From Actinomycetota bacterium (lineage in GTDB: Bacteria; Actinomycetota; Actinomycetes; Nanopelagicales; Nanopelagicaceae): a stretch of DNA of 17,727 nt. The position numbers and the translations under genes were made by a program. The stretch spans positions 1 through 17,727 of the forward strand of contig WLDY01000003.1 in assembly GCA_009704555.1 (NCBI GenBank). Direction: 5' to 3'. Position 1 is the stretch's first letter. Every line of letters begins with the position of its first letter. This document shows positions 1 through 7,501 of this stretch, piece by piece. The notes beneath the pieces are model-generated. The model did no database searches, was not told where the DNA came from, and saw nothing but the letters and a program-made list of their open reading frames with translations.

Positions 1-711
1 GTTCGCCACTCCAGCTCGTCCGCGTAAGTCAGCGAAGAGATGCTCTTCGCCATCGCTTGATCTCGATCGCAAGCGGGCGTCGATCTCAGTGTCGATACGA
101 CTGACGAAGAAGGATGCGACTGAGTGGATCTCTTTGATCGAGAGCCCCTCCTGCAGCCGACGTTCCAGGCCTCGGAAATAGGAATCGATCACCAAGTCAT
201 AGCGCGAAGCGGTGAAGATGAGGGTGACATTCACGCTGATGCCTTGATATGTGAGTTCCTCTATCGCTGCCAGTCCTTCGTGAGTGGCCGGGACTTTGAT
301 CAGTACGTTTGGCCGGTTCACTTCTTGCCAGAGCGAGAGCCCTTCCTGGATCGTCGCCGAAGTTTCTCGCGCTAGTTCTGGGTCCACCTCGATGGAGATG
401 CGACCATCGACGCCTTGACTCTTCTCGAAGATGGGAGTGAAGAGATGGGAAGCGTTCCTGACATCACCGATCGTTAGTTCCCTGATCGCCTCGGCTGGCG
501 AGAGACCTTTCCGACCAAGAGCCTGTAGGTCATGATCGTAGAGATCCGAGCGCGAGATAGCGGCGGAGAAGATTGCAGGATTTGTAGTCACACCGACGAC
601 GTGTCGAGTATCGATCATCTCCTGAAGCGATCCTTGAAACCTCTCCCTCGAGAGATCATCGAGCCAGATGGAGAGCCCTGCTTCTGAGATCTTCGAAAGC
701 GCCTGAGTCAT
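1..711 (-). CDS. tal: Transaldolase, N-terminal part (runs off the left edge)
   Basis: Transaldolase moves a dihydroxyacetone unit between sedoheptulose 7-phosphate and glyceraldehyde 3-phosphate in the non-oxidative pentose phosphate pathway, in the cytosol. The minus strand reads open from an ATG at 711 to the window edge (237 codons, no stop), so roughly the last third of a usual ~360-residue actinobacterial protein is missing. The N-terminus runs into WLDDLSRERF and then GVTTNPAIF, the usual substrate-loop region. The stretch PNVLIKVPAT carries the expected Schiff-base lysine (K139, codon 297-295). The ATG lies one base after the tkt stop, so translation is probably coupled to tkt; no good ribosome site is visible. 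Family assignment is firm. Only completeness is unknown, because the gene is cut by the window. Confidence 0.95.
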   Translation of the reverse strand, partial: MTQALSKISEAGLSIWLDDLSRERFQGSLQEMIDTRHVVGVTTNPAIFSAAISRSDLYDHDLQALGRKGLSPAEAIRELTIGDVRNASHLFTPIFEKSQGVDGRISIEVDPELARETSATIQEGLSLWQEVNRPNVLIKVPATHEGLAAIEELTYQGISVNVTLIFTASRYDLVIDSYFRGLERRLQEGLSIKEIHSVASFFVSRIDTEIDARLRSRSSDGEEHLFADLRGRAGVAN

Positions 712-712
712 A

Positions 713-2788
713 TCAACCGTTCGCGACCGCTGCCTTCACGGCCTTTTTGACTCTCTCTACTGTGAATCCAAATTCTCGGAAGAGGACTTCTGCACTGGCA
801 GAGGCACCGAAATGTTCGATGGAGAGCGAAACGCCTGAGTCGCCAATCCAGCGATGCCAACCTTGGGAGATCCCTGCTTCGACTGAGACTCTTGCCTTCA
901 CCTTCGAAGGCAAGACCGACTCTTGATACTCCTTCGACTGCCCCGCAAACCATTCCAGCGATGGTGCGCTCACCACGCGAACCGGCAAGCCTTCTTGCTG
1001 AAGTTCCTTCGCTGCATCGATCGCGAGATTGAGTTCAGAGCCAGTGGCGATGATGATCGCCTTAGGCTCGCTGGAGTCTTTGGTATCAAGGGCAATGTAG
1101 GCGCCACGAGCGACACCTTTTGCCATGAGTGCGGGATCTATCTCAAGGACGGGGAGATTCTGCCTCGAGAGGAGGAGTGCAGCGGGTTGCGGGTTTTCGA
1201 TCAAGTGTTGCCACGCAAGAGATACCTCGTTTGCATCCGCGGGTCGGATCACAGTCAATCGAGGGATGGCACGGAGTGCAGCGGCATGTTCGATTGGTTG
1301 ATGGGTTGGTCCGTCCTCACCAAGACCGATCGAGTCATGAGTGAAGACGTAAGTCACGGGGAGGTTCATCAGCGCAGAGAGACGCACGGATCCGCGCATG
1401 TAATCACTGAAGACCAAGAAGGTGCCGACATAGATCCTTGATAGGCCATAGAGCGCGATGCCATTGGCGATGGCGCCCATGGCGTGCTCTCGGATGCCAA
1501 AGTGGATGTTTCGACCATAAGGGTTTCCACCTCGCACCGAGCTAGAGGATGGAAGGAAAGAGAGGGCATCATGGATCAAGGTGTTGTTGCTCTCGGCAAG
1601 GTCTGCGCTCCCACCCCAGAGCTCTGGCAGTGTTGAAGCGAGTCCTTGGATTACATCGCCTGATGCTTTTCGAGTCGCCACCTTCTTGCCGGCCTCGAAT
1701 CGAGGGAGAACCTCTTCCCAACCCTCGGGCAGATCACGGGAGCGAAGCCGATCAAGAAGAGCCGCGCGCTGCGGCCACTTCGCACGCCAATCTTGGAATT
1801 CTCGTTCCCACTCGTCGTGCCAACTCCGGCCGCGGTCGATGAGGGAACGAGTGTGTCTCAATACCTCATCTGGCATTTCGAAACTGATCTCTGGATCTAA
1901 ACCTAACTCCTTCTTGGTCGCTGCTACCTCATCCTTACCAAGGGCTGAACCGTGAGATTTGGCGGTATTGCGAGCAGTCGGAGCAGGCCAGGCGATGACG
2001 CTCTTCATACGAATGAGAACAGGGCAGTCATTGGTAGCGATTGCCTGATCGAGTGCAATGTTGAGAGCGTTGCGATCTATCTGACCATCGGAGTGCGTGC
2101 CTACCTCAAGGACTTTCCAACCATAGGCTCGATAACGTGCTGAGACATCCTCAGTGAACGCTAGATGAGTATCACCTTCGATAGAGATCCGGTTGTCGTC
2201 GTAGATCACCTTCAGGTTTCCGAGAGCTTGCGTGCCGGCAAGGGAAGATGCCTCTGCGCTGATCCCTTCTTGGAGGTCGCCATCGGAGGCGATCACCCAG
2301 ATGTTGTGATCGAAGAGCGATGAACCTGGGGTCGCATCCGGATCGAGCAGGCCGCGAACGAATCGCTGTGCCATCGCCATTCCGACTGCATTCGCGACGC
2401 CCTGTCCTAGTGGTCCGGTCGTTGTCTCCACTCCCGCTGTATGTCCATACTCGGGATGACCGGGCGTGAGAGATTCAAATGTCCTGAACGATTGCAGATC
2501 ATTGAGTTCAAGACCGAAACCACCGAGAAAAAGTTGCGTGTAGAGCGTGATGGAAGAGTGTCCGCAGGAGAGGATGAATCGGTCGCGTGCGATCCAGTTA
2601 GGGTCCTTCGGGTCATGTCGCATCACCTTCTGAAAGAGGGTGTAGGCGACAGGTGCCAGTGCCATGGCAGTTCCTGGATGTCCGTTCCCGACCTTCTCGA
2701 CTGCATCCATGGCGAGAGCGCGACAGTGGATGATTGCGCGATCGTCGACCGGTGACCATTCGATATCTCGACTCCGAGTAATCGGCAC
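713..2788 (-). CDS. tkt: Transketolase
   Basis: Transketolase is the thiamine diphosphate-dependent enzyme that transfers two-carbon ketol units between sugar phosphates in the pentose phosphate pathway. The 691-residue length is normal. Visible landmarks are GNGHPGTAMALAP (residues 34-46), the cofactor-binding ASDGDLQEG stretch ending at N199 (the GDG...N motif in the SDGD form I recall from actinobacteria), and GIREHAMG with the catalytic glutamate E434. The start is a GTG at 2788, preceded at 7 bases by a perfect AAAGGAG ribosome site (2796-2802, minus strand). It follows ctaA after only 20 bases and precedes tal by one base, so the three genes probably share one transcript. In most actinobacteria ctaB lies next to tkt; here it does not. 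Confidence 0.98.
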   Translation of the reverse strand: MPITRSRDIEWSPVDDRAIIHCRALAMDAVEKVGNGHPGTAMALAPVAYTLFQKVMRHDPKDPNWIARDRFILSCGHSSITLYTQLFLGGFGLELNDLQSFRTFESLTPGHPEYGHTAGVETTTGPLGQGVANAVGMAMAQRFVRGLLDPDATPGSSLFDHNIWVIASDGDLQEGISAEASSLAGTQALGNLKVIYDDNRISIEGDTHLAFTEDVSARYRAYGWKVLEVGTHSDGQIDRNALNIALDQAIATNDCPVLIRMKSVIAWPAPTARNTAKSHGSALGKDEVAATKKELGLDPEISFEMPDEVLRHTRSLIDRGRSWHDEWEREFQDWRAKWPQRAALLDRLRSRDLPEGWEEVLPRFEAGKKVATRKASGDVIQGLASTLPELWGGSADLAESNNTLIHDALSFLPSSSSVRGGNPYGRNIHFGIREHAMGAIANGIALYGLSRIYVGTFLVFSDYMRGSVRLSALMNLPVTYVFTHDSIGLGEDGPTHQPIEHAAALRAIPRLTVIRPADANEVSLAWQHLIENPQPAALLLSRQNLPVLEIDPALMAKGVARGAYIALDTKDSSEPKAIIIATGSELNLAIDAAKELQQEGLPVRVVSAPSLEWFAGQSKEYQESVLPSKVKARVSVEAGISQGWHRWIGDSGVSLSIEHFGASASAEVLFREFGFTVERVKKAVKAAVANG

Positions 2789-2795
2789 GCCGGGA

Positions 2796-2802
2796 CTCCT
2801 TT
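2796..2802 (-). promoter_or_regulatory. tkt ribosome binding site
   Basis: AAAGGAG on the minus strand, 7 bases before a GTG codon. It fixes GTG 2788 as the tkt start. It fills part of the 20-base gap after the ctaA stop, leaving no room for a separate promoter there. Confidence 0.85.
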
Positions 2803-2808
2803 ATCTCG

Positions 2809-3726
2809 TCATTGGCTCGAGGCGGGGGATGGCTTTCGAGAGGTCACGCTACCGGTGATGTAGAAGTTCCAGAGGGAGAGCCACACCGATACCGCCCCGA
2901 TGAGGTGGGCGATCACAAGGAGTTCTGGCACTCCAGTGAAGTACTGGAGATAACCGATACCCCCTTGTGAGAGGGAGATCCCAAGGAGAAGGTAGATCTT
3001 TCGAAGGAGGACCGATCGGGCAGGTTCGCGCTCACCGAGTCGGACCGCGATCAGGGTGGCAAGGCTTAGGCCTAAGAAGGCGATGACGAGATCAGCGTGG
3101 AGCCAAGCGACAGTCCTAATGTCGAAGTCGAATCTGACGCTTGAGTCATCACCAGCATGAGGCCCGGTGCCCGTCACGATCGTGCCCATCACGATGACGA
3201 CGAACCCGAGAGCGACAAGGGCCTTGGAGAGTGATCTTGTCAGTCTTTGCGTCTCAAAGGAGCGAGGGATTCGACCGTAGACGCGCTGTCGTAACGAGAG
3301 CGCACCGGAGATCAAGATGATGGAGAGAAGAAGATGAGCTGCGACGGTGGTGGGATGCAATCCGGTAAGGACGGTGATTCCCCCAAGGATCGCCTGGCCG
3401 ACGATTCCAAGTACTTGCCCTAGAGCGAGGAGTCGAATTCGAAGGTTGGGTATGAACCGCAACGAGTAGAAGAGTGCAGCAAGGGCAGCGATGCCGAGCA
3501 CAAAAGTGAGAAGACGGTTGCCGAACTCGATCCAAATGTGAAGTGGATCCTCGAGTTGTTCGGGTGACGGGGTGTAGGAACCGGGTGCACACTCTGGCCA
3601 GGTCGGACAACCCAAACCCGATCCTGTGATTCGAACGATGCCACCGGTGATGACGATGACACACTGGAAGATCAGGAGGGCGGTGAATATCCGACGCCCA
3701 TTGCCGACGCGTTCGAGATGATGCAC
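2809..3726 (-). CDS. ctaA: Heme A synthase (COX15/CtaA family)
   Basis: CtaA is a polytopic membrane enzyme that oxidises heme O to heme A for aa3-type cytochrome c oxidase. The 305-residue protein has about eight hydrophobic segments in the two-bundle CtaA layout. Near the N-terminus is GSGLGCPTWPEC with the conserved cysteine pair (C40, C46) of the first external loop. Conserved histidines appear at HPTTVAAH (H124, H131), AWLH (H210) and VIAH (H274). In the first bundle the catalytic-type glutamate E67 is present in IEFGNR, but N70 stands where the best-studied homologues have a heme-ligand histidine (ExxH). The start is GTG 3726; a weak GGAAAG lies 9 bases upstream. It is the first gene of a probable ctaA-tkt-tal operon, divergent from sufR. 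The ctaB gene that supplies heme O is not in the window. Confidence 0.93.
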   Translation of the reverse strand: MHHLERVGNGRRIFTALLIFQCVIVITGGIVRITGSGLGCPTWPECAPGSYTPSPEQLEDPLHIWIEFGNRLLTFVLGIAALAALFYSLRFIPNLRIRLLALGQVLGIVGQAILGGITVLTGLHPTTVAAHLLLSIILISGALSLRQRVYGRIPRSFETQRLTRSLSKALVALGFVVIVMGTIVTGTGPHAGDDSSVRFDFDIRTVAWLHADLVIAFLGLSLATLIAVRLGEREPARSVLLRKIYLLLGISLSQGGIGYLQYFTGVPELLVIAHLIGAVSVWLSLWNFYITGSVTSRKPSPASSQ

Positions 3727-3762
3727 GAGACCGCACTTTCCGAGGAGGGCTTTCGAAGGAGA

Positions 3763-3768
3763 AATCTA
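3763..3768 (-). promoter_or_regulatory. Possible -10 box for the ctaA-tkt-tal operon
   Basis: TAGATT on the minus strand fits the TAnnnT pattern and would place transcription start about 30 bases before the ctaA GTG. No convincing -35 is seen. This is the best candidate in the 110-base divergent ctaA/sufR gap, but it is weak. Confidence 0.3.
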
Positions 3769-3797
3769 ACCTCCTGTGACCTTGGACGCCTCGTTCT

Positions 3798-3811
3798 CAG
3801 GTGGCAGGTGG
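3798..3811 (+). repeat. Tandem heptamer CAGGTGG x2 in the sufR promoter
   Basis: Two adjacent perfect copies of CAGGTGG (3798-3804 and 3805-3811) occupy about -39 to -26 relative to the inferred sufR transcription start at 3837, where a -35 element would lie. They may be a binding site for a regulator; nothing in the sequence names it. Confidence 0.5.
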
Positions 3812-3823
3812 GAGCGATTTAGG

Positions 3824-3829
3824 TAACAT
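3824..3829 (+). promoter_or_regulatory. -10 box of the suf operon, giving a leaderless sufR transcript
   Basis: TAACAT fits the TAnnnT -10 pattern and ends 7 bases before GTG 3837, so transcription would begin at or next to the start codon. No ribosome site precedes this GTG, which agrees with a leaderless message. Overlapping the box and start codon are half-sites ACA (3826-3828) and TGT (3836-3838) separated by 7 bases, a possible but weak autoregulatory operator for SufR. Confidence 0.55.
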
Positions 3830-3836
3830 TATCGTT

Positions 3837-4586
3837 GTGAAAAACGCCTTGGCCACCGAAGAGCTCCGCACCCGTGAGGTCGTGGCTCGAGCCATTCTCG
3901 AGGGAGGCCCAGCGACTGCTGCCGACCTGGCAGTGCGGTTGAAGATCACGGCAGCTGGGGTCAGGCGTCACCTGGATTCGCTCGTTGAGGAAGGTGTCTT
4001 GGAGGCTCGCGAGCCTCACATTCGAAGCGTGGCCAGTCGTGGTCGCGGTCGGCCCGCGAAGGTTTTCGTCATGACGGATGGCGGCCGGGAGCAGTTCGAG
4101 CATTCCTATGACGATCTCGCTGTGATGGCGATCCGATTCATGTCGAACAGTTTTGGTGATGAAGCGATCTCGAATTTCGCTAAGTATCGCGCGGATGACT
4201 TGCAACGCCGGTCCAATGAGAAGACCGTCAAGGAGGGCAAGGAGAAGACCAGGAGCGAGCGGATCGCTACGTTGGCAAAGTTCTTGACCAAGGATGGCTA
4301 CGCGGCAAGCGTCCATCGACAGAAGCTCGGACATGAACTCTGTCAGCATCACTGTCCCATCGCCCATGTCGCAGCCGAGTATCCCCAGATTTGCGATGCC
4401 GAGACCGAGGCCTTCGCCAAGGTCCTGGGAACCCATGTACAGAGATTGGCGACCATCGCTCATGGCGACGGCGTCTGCACCACATTCGTCCCTGACCTTG
4501 ACCTGGTCAAGCGTTCGAATGAGAAGAAGGCCGGTAAGTTCACCGAGAAGATCGCCCAGAAGATCAACAAGAAGTCGACTAGGTAA
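3837..4586 (+). CDS. sufR: SufR, Fe-S cluster-sensing transcriptional repressor of the suf operon
   Basis: SufR is a winged helix-turn-helix regulator that holds an Fe-S cluster and represses the suf operon when clusters are plentiful. The N-terminal half carries the DNA-binding domain (ATAADLAVRLKITAAGVRRHLDSL, followed by a wing ending GRGRPAKVF). The C-terminal half has the cluster-binding cysteines in the expected pattern: C169 and C173 (ELCQHHCPIAH), C186 (PQIC) and C214 (GVCTTFVP). I place the start at GTG 3837 (249 residues), not at the in-frame GTG 3801. The -10 box TAACAT lies just upstream, and the 12 extra residues would be encoded inside the promoter. The C-terminus is an unusually lysine-rich tail. 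The motif RSNEK occurs twice, before the cysteine domain and in the tail. It heads the suf operon, 48 bases before sufB. Confidence 0.93.
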   Translation: MKNALATEELRTREVVARAILEGGPATAADLAVRLKITAAGVRRHLDSLVEEGVLEAREPHIRSVASRGRGRPAKVFVMTDGGREQFEHSYDDLAVMAIRFMSNSFGDEAISNFAKYRADDLQRRSNEKTVKEGKEKTRSERIATLAKFLTKDGYAASVHRQKLGHELCQHHCPIAHVAAEYPQICDAETEAFAKVLGTHVQRLATIAHGDGVCTTFVPDLDLVKRSNEKKAGKFTEKIAQKINKKSTR

Positions 4587-4634
4587 GACCGAAGACTAGG
4601 CAAGACCAAAGAAGAGTGGAAAGGGAACCAAGCA

Positions 4635-6047
4635 ATGACTCAGATCGCCCATCCAGAGCTTGAAGGGCTCGGAAACTACGAGTACGGCTGGTCAGATAAG
4701 GACGACAAGGGGGCCAACGCCGAGCGTGGTCTCAATGAGCGCGTCGTTCGCGACATCTCTTCCAAGAAGAGCGAGCCGCAATGGATGCTCGATCTTCGAC
4801 TCAAGGGGTTGGCACTCTTCGATAAGAAGCCGATGCCTGATTGGGGTTCGGACCTCTCCGGAATCGACTTCGACAACATCAAGTACTTCGTCCGCTCTAC
4901 CGAGAAGCAAGCGCAATCCTGGGACGATCTTCCTGATGACATCAAGAACACCTATGACCGACTAGGTATCCCAGAGGCGGAGAAGAATCGCCTCATCGCT
5001 GGTGTCGCGGCGCAGTACGAGTCAGAGGTGGTCTACCACTCGATCCGTGAAGATCTCGAGAAGCAAGGTGTTCTCTTCCTTGATACCGATACTGGCTTGA
5101 GAGAGCACGAGGATATCTTCAAGGAGTACTTCGGTTCGGTTATCCCGGTAGGGGACAACAAGTTCGCCGCACTCAACACCTCCGTCTGGTCCGGAGGTTC
5201 TTTCGTCTATGTCCCAAAGGGTGTCCATGTCGATATCCCATTGCAGGCCTACTTCCGAATCAATACTGAGAACATGGGTCAGTTCGAGCGGACTCTGATC
5301 ATCGCCGATGAGGGAAGTTACGTTCACTACGTCGAAGGATGTACTGCACCGGTCTACTCGTCTGACTCGCTTCACTCCGCAGTGGTCGAGATCATCGTGA
5401 AGAAGAACGCACGAGTTCGATACACAACGATCCAGAACTGGTCGAATAACGTCTATAACTTGGTCACAAAGCGCGCTATCTGTGCAGAGGGTGCGACCAT
5501 GGAATGGATCGATGGCAACATCGGATCAAAGGTCACGATGAAGTATCCAGCGGTCTTCCTAATGGGACCTCACGCCAAAGGCGAGACACTCTCAGTGGCC
5601 TTCGCAGGTGAGGGACAGCATCAGGATGCTGGCGCAAAGATGGTCCATGCTGCGCCATACACATCGTCAAGCATCATCTCCAAGTCTGTAGCTCGTGGCG
5701 GCGGTAGAACCTCGTATCGCGGGCTCCTCCAAGTTCAGGAGGGTGCGCATCACTCGAAGAGCACGGTCAAGTGCGATGCTCTCTTGGTGGACACCATCTC
5801 GCGCTCTGATACTTATCCGTACGTCGATGTCCGTGAGGATGACGTCACGCTAGGTCATGAGGCCACGGTCTCAAAGGTGAGCGATGACCAACTCTTCTAT
5901 CTCATGTCTCGTGGCATGGAGGAGGACGAGGCAATGGCGATGATCGTCCGCGGTTTCGTCGAGCCGATCGCTCGAGAGTTGCCGATGGAATATGCCTTGG
6001 AACTCAATCGTCTGATCGAGCTGCAAATGGAAGGTGCTGTCGGCTGA
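4635..6047 (+). CDS. sufB: SufB, Fe-S cluster assembly scaffold protein
   Basis: SufB is the core subunit of the SufBCD scaffold on which new Fe-S clusters are built from sulfur delivered by SufS/SufU. The 470 residues match ordinary intein-free SufB. Family marks include WSDKDDKGANAERGLNE near the start, SGGSFVYVPKGVHV in the middle, and the C-terminal core with C380 (KCDALL) and the H408-E409 pair (GHEATVSK), which correspond to the cysteine, histidine and glutamate implicated in cluster assembly in E. coli SufB. The next stretch, DDQLFYLMSRGM, is also typical. A good ribosome site (AAGGGA, 8 bases before the ATG) sits in a purine-rich 48-base gap after sufR. The stop overlaps the sufD start (TGATG). 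Mycobacterial SufB proteins often carry an intein; this one does not. Confidence 0.98.
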   Translation: MTQIAHPELEGLGNYEYGWSDKDDKGANAERGLNERVVRDISSKKSEPQWMLDLRLKGLALFDKKPMPDWGSDLSGIDFDNIKYFVRSTEKQAQSWDDLPDDIKNTYDRLGIPEAEKNRLIAGVAAQYESEVVYHSIREDLEKQGVLFLDTDTGLREHEDIFKEYFGSVIPVGDNKFAALNTSVWSGGSFVYVPKGVHVDIPLQAYFRINTENMGQFERTLIIADEGSYVHYVEGCTAPVYSSDSLHSAVVEIIVKKNARVRYTTIQNWSNNVYNLVTKRAICAEGATMEWIDGNIGSKVTMKYPAVFLMGPHAKGETLSVAFAGEGQHQDAGAKMVHAAPYTSSSIISKSVARGGGRTSYRGLLQVQEGAHHSKSTVKCDALLVDTISRSDTYPYVDVREDDVTLGHEATVSKVSDDQLFYLMSRGMEEDEAMAMIVRGFVEPIARELPMEYALELNRLIELQMEGAVG

Positions 6048-7132
6048 TGACACTCCTGCAGACGAACTACCTCGAACCGACCGGTCGTGAGGAGCGCTGG
6101 CGTTTCACTCCACTCAAGCGTCTTGGTGGTCTCCATCTCAAAGAAACGAAGGTGACTTCGAATCCATCGGTGATCTTCCGTGGAACGAAGCAAGCGTCGT
6201 TCTCCATCACCACGGTCCCGTCGGCAGAACTTCCGCCTCAATCGGAATCCGACGATGCGATCGTCACGAGGGTGAGGGAAAACGTCACCGATGTCACCTA
6301 TCTGGAGATAGGCAAGGATCAGGAGGTCGATTCGCCGATCCTTCTCGGACGGAGCAACCTGGGATCTGCTGAGGTCGCTCGCACTGTCATACGTGCGAAG
6401 TCGCATTCGAAGGCAGTCGTGATCCTGGAGAGCACAGGCAGTGCGATCCTGGGCGAGGAGATCGAGATCATCCTGGAGCCAGGTTCGAACCTGACTTTCA
6501 TAGCTTTACAGGAATGGTCGAATGACGCGATCCACTTGGGGCGCCATCATGCGATCGTCGGTCGTGATGCTTCGTTCACCTCGATCACAGTCTCGATCGG
6601 TGGTTCCTTGGTTCGACTCCTGCCATCCGTCGCCTATGACGGTCCCGGCGGTAGCGCTGAGATGCAGGGCATCTACTTCGCAACGAGCGGACAGCATCTC
6701 GAACACCGTGTCTTCGTCGATCACAATGTCGAGAACGCAAAGTCGCGAGTCAATTACAAGGGAGCGCTGGCAGGTTCAGAGGCGCGGACGGTCTGGTTCG
6801 GAGATGTCTACATCCGAAAGAATGCCGAAGGAACAGATACCTACGAGATGAATCGAAACCTGCTCCTAACCGATGGAGCTCGCGCTGACTCGGTCCCCAA
6901 TCTTGAGATCGAGACGGGAGAGATTGTTGGAGCGGGTCACGCATCGACGACGGGACGTTTCGACGATGAGCATCTCTTCTACCTGATGTCTCGAGGCATC
7001 GATGAGGCAGATGCGCGCCGACTCGTTATTCGCGGTTTCTTCGCTGAGGTCATCCATCAGATCCCAGCGGAATCGATCAGGGAGAGATTGACCGAGCGAA
7101 TCGACGGTGAGTTGGCGAGGTTGGGTCGATGA
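6047..7132 (+). CDS. sufD: SufD, Fe-S cluster assembly scaffold protein
   Basis: SufD pairs with SufB and the SufC ATPase in the SufBCD complex; it helps cluster assembly and iron acquisition. The 361-residue protein is shorter at its N-terminus than SufB and shares the parallel beta-helix core (ILLGRSNLGSAEVARTVIRAKSHSKAVVILE and repeats). The C-terminal section GHASTTGRFDDEHLFYLMSRG holds H298, the counterpart of the histidine placed at the SufB-SufD interface in E. coli. It starts at an ATG that shares one base with the sufB stop (TGATG), and its own stop overlaps the next ATG (ATGA), so it is translationally coupled on both sides. Confidence is high from motifs and position. Confidence 0.96.
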   Translation: MTLLQTNYLEPTGREERWRFTPLKRLGGLHLKETKVTSNPSVIFRGTKQASFSITTVPSAELPPQSESDDAIVTRVRENVTDVTYLEIGKDQEVDSPILLGRSNLGSAEVARTVIRAKSHSKAVVILESTGSAILGEEIEIILEPGSNLTFIALQEWSNDAIHLGRHHAIVGRDASFTSITVSIGGSLVRLLPSVAYDGPGGSAEMQGIYFATSGQHLEHRVFVDHNVENAKSRVNYKGALAGSEARTVWFGDVYIRKNAEGTDTYEMNRNLLLTDGARADSVPNLEIETGEIVGAGHASTTGRFDDEHLFYLMSRGIDEADARRLVIRGFFAEVIHQIPAESIRERLTERIDGELARLGR

Positions 7133-7422
7133 TCGAACTCAAACTCTCCGACCTGCACGAGAACACTCCGGTGAAGGTAGAACTCAATGGCAAGGATCTC
7201 TGCGTCGTACGACAAGGCAGCGAGGTCTTTGCGATCGACGATATCTGCTCTCACGCAGAGGCCTCTTTATCTGAAGGCGACGTGACCCCAGGAAAGATCG
7301 AGTGCTGGCTTCATGGTGCGGAATTCGATCTTCGAAGCGGAGAGGCTCTGACGCCACCTGCGATTGCTCCTGTGGCGACATATTCAGTCACTATTGAGGG
7401 CGAGAGCGTGAAGATCTCGTGA
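7129..7422 (+). CDS. Rieske-type [2Fe-2S] ferredoxin of the suf operon
   Basis: A 97-residue soluble Rieske ferredoxin. The cluster-binding pairs are both intact: C40-S-H42 (ICSHAEASLSEG) and C59-W-L-H62 (CWLHGAEFDL). There is no signal peptide or membrane anchor, so it belongs with the small cytosolic Rieske proteins (NirD/dioxygenase-ferredoxin type). A gene of this kind between sufD and sufC is typical of actinobacterial suf operons. Its partner is unproven; it may pass electrons during cluster assembly or be an early client. The ATG overlaps the sufD stop by four bases (ATGA). A 79-base purine-rich spacer separates it from sufC. Confidence 0.93.
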   Translation: MIELKLSDLHENTPVKVELNGKDLCVVRQGSEVFAIDDICSHAEASLSEGDVTPGKIECWLHGAEFDLRSGEALTPPAIAPVATYSVTIEGESVKIS

Positions 7423-7501
7423 AGGCTCCTCAACGGGCGCTTACGAATGATTTCAATGATGAATTGCAAGAGACCAAGAGAATGACGAGGAGAGAGAAGC
7501 G

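Noticed and set aside
923..1441. 172-codon open frame on the plus strand opposite tkt
   Set aside because: Lies wholly within conserved transketolase coding sequence, with no family resemblance in its translation.
3801..3836. SufR start at the in-frame GTG 3801
   Set aside because: The 12 added residues would be encoded by the tandem heptamer and -10 box; the leaderless GTG at 3837 fits better.
4585..4612. Imperfect direct repeat AAGACC(G/A)AAGA before sufB
   Set aside because: Lies in a purine-rich spacer like others in the window (before sufC, rpmI and rplT); low complexity explains it.
4635..6047. Intein in SufB, as in mycobacteria
   Set aside because: The 470-residue length and unbroken SufB sequence leave no room for one.
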